NCBI GenBank assembly: GCA_964503685.1
Contig: CAZDAW010000137.1
Coordinates: 1-7,360, forward strand
Direction of reading: 5' to 3'
DNA: 7,360 nt
From: CAZDAW01 sp964503685
GTDB taxonomy: Bacteria; Chloroflexota; Anaerolineae; Anaerolineales; Anaerolineaceae
Shown: piece after piece, positions 5,962-7,360 of the stretch
Layout: the number at the start of each line of letters is the position of its first letter
Position numbering within the stretch: position 1 is the stretch's first letter
Position numbers and translations under genes: made by a program
Notes under the pieces: model-generated
Database searches by the model: none
Seen by the model: the letters and a program-made list of their open reading frames with translations, nothing else
Told to the model about the DNA's origin: nothing

Positions 5962-7263
5962 ATGATAACTTCCATCGTTATATTTGTAATCACATACGCC
6001 GTAATCATCAGTGAGAAGTTTCCACGCCACTGGGTAGCTCTGATAGGGGGAGGCTTGTTGATCGCGACCGGAGTGCTTACGCCTATTGACGCGGTCGAAT
6101 ATATAAACTGGGAAACTCTCGGACTTCTTTCAGGTATGTTTATTCTGGTTTCCATTCTAAATGAAGCTGGTTTTTTCACATGGTTGGCCATGGCAGCCAT
6201 AAAGAAGGTAAATTACCAACCGGTGGCACTATTTGTGATCCTTGTTTTATTGGCCAGCGGACTCTCGATGTTCATGGATAGTATAACGGTCATGCTTTTC
6301 CTTTCCGCCTTGACCCTCCAACTGACCAGGTTATTGAAAATTGACCCAATACCTGTGGTCATATCTGAAGTTTGCGCGGCGAATGTGGGAGGGGCGGCCA
6401 CATTAATGGGTGATCCCCCCAACGTTATTCTGGGTACAACCCTGGGCTTTACATTCAATGACTTTGTTGTGAATACTGGCCCCATCAGTTTGTTAATTGC
6501 GCTCGCAATGCTGGCTTTCTTCTATTTAGGAAACCGAAAATCTTTGGCTCATGCGCGTGAGATGCTCACTCCGGAGACGATAGCTGAAATAGAAAGTCTG
6601 CATAATGAAAAAATGCATGCTTACATGTCACGAGTTGGCGTGATTGGTTTTGGGCTGGCAGTTTTTTTTCTGGTTTTTCACTTGCCACTGAGTAAACTGA
6701 CTGGTTTGCCAATCAATGCGGCTACATCCGCTCTGTTCCCTGCAATTATGGCGCTGGTCATGTTGCGGCCTGGCGACGCTCGCACTGTCGTATTAAAGGT
6801 GGATGGTGAAAGCATACTTTTCTTTGGTGGATTATTCCTGCTGATTGGTGGTTTGGAAAAGGTAGGAATATTCTCTTCAATGGCCACAATGCTGGCGGAT
6901 AATGCCACCTCCAGAAATGGAATGGTCATGGCTTTGCACTGGTTTCCGGGGTTGGCCAGCGGCGTCCTGGACAATGTTCCGCTCGCGTTGGCTATGAGTT
7001 ATGTGTTGGAAGACCTGGCTAAAATTCCGGGAATGCCTGCATTGGCTCTAATGGTCTGGGCATTGGCACTTGGTGTCGACTTCGGGGGAAATTTGACCCC
7101 TATCGGTGCTTCTGCCAATGTTGTCGCGTATGGTTTTATGGAAAAGAATTATGGGAAAGTTGGTTGGAAGAGATGGCTGATGATCGCCGTCCCGCCAACT
7201 TTGATTGCCATGGCTATGGCATCCTTGATGGTAGTAGGAAAAGGAATGATTGGCTGGTACTAA
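5962..7263 (+). CDS. Ion transporter superfamily permease, ArsB/NhaD/SLC13-like, substrate unknown
   Basis: A 433-residue inner-membrane protein with about 11-12 hydrophobic segments and no signal peptide. The two-fold internal repeat typical of this superfamily is clear. Repeat one has MFMDSITVML (103-112) followed by NVGGAATLMGDPPNVILG (141-158). Repeat two has GVLDNVPLAL (334-343) followed by GVDFGGNLTPIGASANVV (371-388). The paired D-S/N-x-T/P and G-x-x-x-N motifs correspond to the hairpin loops that hold substrate and coupling ion. A charged cytoplasmic-type loop at about 191-222 joins the halves. Length matches ArsB, NhaD and P-protein relatives. Candidate roles are arsenite efflux, Na+/H+ exchange, or uptake of a di- or tricarboxylate or other anion; sequence alone does not separate them. 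No arsR or arsC is adjacent, which weakens arsenic resistance. The ATG is the first start after an in-frame TGA (5944-5946), with GAGG (5953-5956) five bases before it. It is monocistronic, with its own putative promoter and a strong terminator. Confidence 0.88.
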   Translation: MITSIVIFVITYAVIISEKFPRHWVALIGGGLLIATGVLTPIDAVEYINWETLGLLSGMFILVSILNEAGFFTWLAMAAIKKVNYQPVALFVILVLLASGLSMFMDSITVMLFLSALTLQLTRLLKIDPIPVVISEVCAANVGGAATLMGDPPNVILGTTLGFTFNDFVVNTGPISLLIALAMLAFFYLGNRKSLAHAREMLTPETIAEIESLHNEKMHAYMSRVGVIGFGLAVFFLVFHLPLSKLTGLPINAATSALFPAIMALVMLRPGDARTVVLKVDGESILFFGGLFLLIGGLEKVGIFSSMATMLADNATSRNGMVMALHWFPGLASGVLDNVPLALAMSYVLEDLAKIPGMPALALMVWALALGVDFGGNLTPIGASANVVAYGFMEKNYGKVGWKRWLMIAVPPTLIAMAMASLMVVGKGMIGWY

Positions 7264-7289
7264 TCCTTGCAGTGCCCCTTTTCCAGGCA

Positions 7290-7327
7290 TAAACAATAAA
7301 ACTGTCTCCCGGCAGTTTTATTGTTTA
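7290..7327. terminator. Strong stem-loop terminator after the transporter gene, possibly bidirectional
   Basis: TAAACAATAAAACTG (7290-7304) and CAGTTTTATTGTTTA (7313-7327) are perfectly complementary over 15 bp. The stem can extend by C7306-G7311 and a U-G wobble to close on a UCCC tetraloop (7307-7310). The right arm is U-rich (TTTTATTGTTT) and the left arm A-rich, the A-tract/T-tract design that can stop transcription from either side. It starts 26 bases after the transporter stop codon. Confidence 0.85.
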
Positions 7328-7360
7328 AACAAACGTTGAATCTCTACGCACAGGAATTAT

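Noticed and set aside
5948..5965. A five-codon ATG reading frame whose TGA overlaps the transporter ATG, as a possible leader peptide
   Set aside because: It has no Shine-Dalgarno and no regulatory codon run; the GAGG that serves the transporter lies inside it, so chance overlap is more likely.
7328..7360. TTGAAT near 7340 as a -35 box of a following gene
   Set aside because: The window ends before any -10 box or start codon can be seen at the right distance.

Overview
The window holds three complete protein-coding genes and no RNA genes, mobile elements, CRISPR arrays or obvious recent insertions. Its layout is fhs (+), then a very long glnE-like gene (-) convergent with fhs, then an ion-transporter gene (+) divergent from glnE. 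Codon use and base composition look alike across all three genes, at roughly half G+C, with AT-rich intergenic gaps. The gene content fits a free-living bacterium with one-carbon metabolism and reversible control of glutamine synthetase. The long, eukaryote-like form of Fhs and the unusual GlnE make me lean towards Chloroflexota (Anaerolineae-like), but that is an inference from general family knowledge and is not proven by any marker in the window.

Region by region: 1-160 is an AT-rich leader with a strong ribosome binding site for fhs and a near-perfect stem-loop just before it. 161-2065 is formate--tetrahydrofolate ligase. 2089-2127 is its intrinsic terminator, whose U-tract reaches into the stop codon of the convergent gene. 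2126-5749 (minus strand) is a 1207-residue glutamine-synthetase adenylyltransferase/adenylyl-removase. 5750-5961 is a divergent promoter region with a 9-bp perfect inverted repeat interleaved with a 7-bp one. 5962-7263 is a 433-residue membrane transporter of the ArsB/NhaD/SLC13 (ion transporter) superfamily. 7290-7327 is a strong stem-loop terminator. The last 33 bases show nothing I can call.

The most interesting item is the GlnE-like protein. In ordinary GlnE the adenylyl-removase half and the adenylyltransferase half are joined by a short linker, and nitrogen status reaches them through PII, itself modified by GlnD. Here about 250 residues resembling the glutamine-sensing C-terminus of GlnD (pre-ACT segment, ACT1, ACT2) sit between the two halves, with no HD domain. 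The simplest reading is a one-protein nitrogen sensor-effector that feels glutamine directly and sets glutamine synthetase adenylylation, possibly without GlnD.

The three genes do not form an operon: each has its own start region, and they converge or diverge. Fhs supplies 10-formyl-THF from formate, the GlnE-like protein would set glutamine synthetase activity, and the transporter moves an unidentified ion or organic anion. I see no direct functional link between them in the window.
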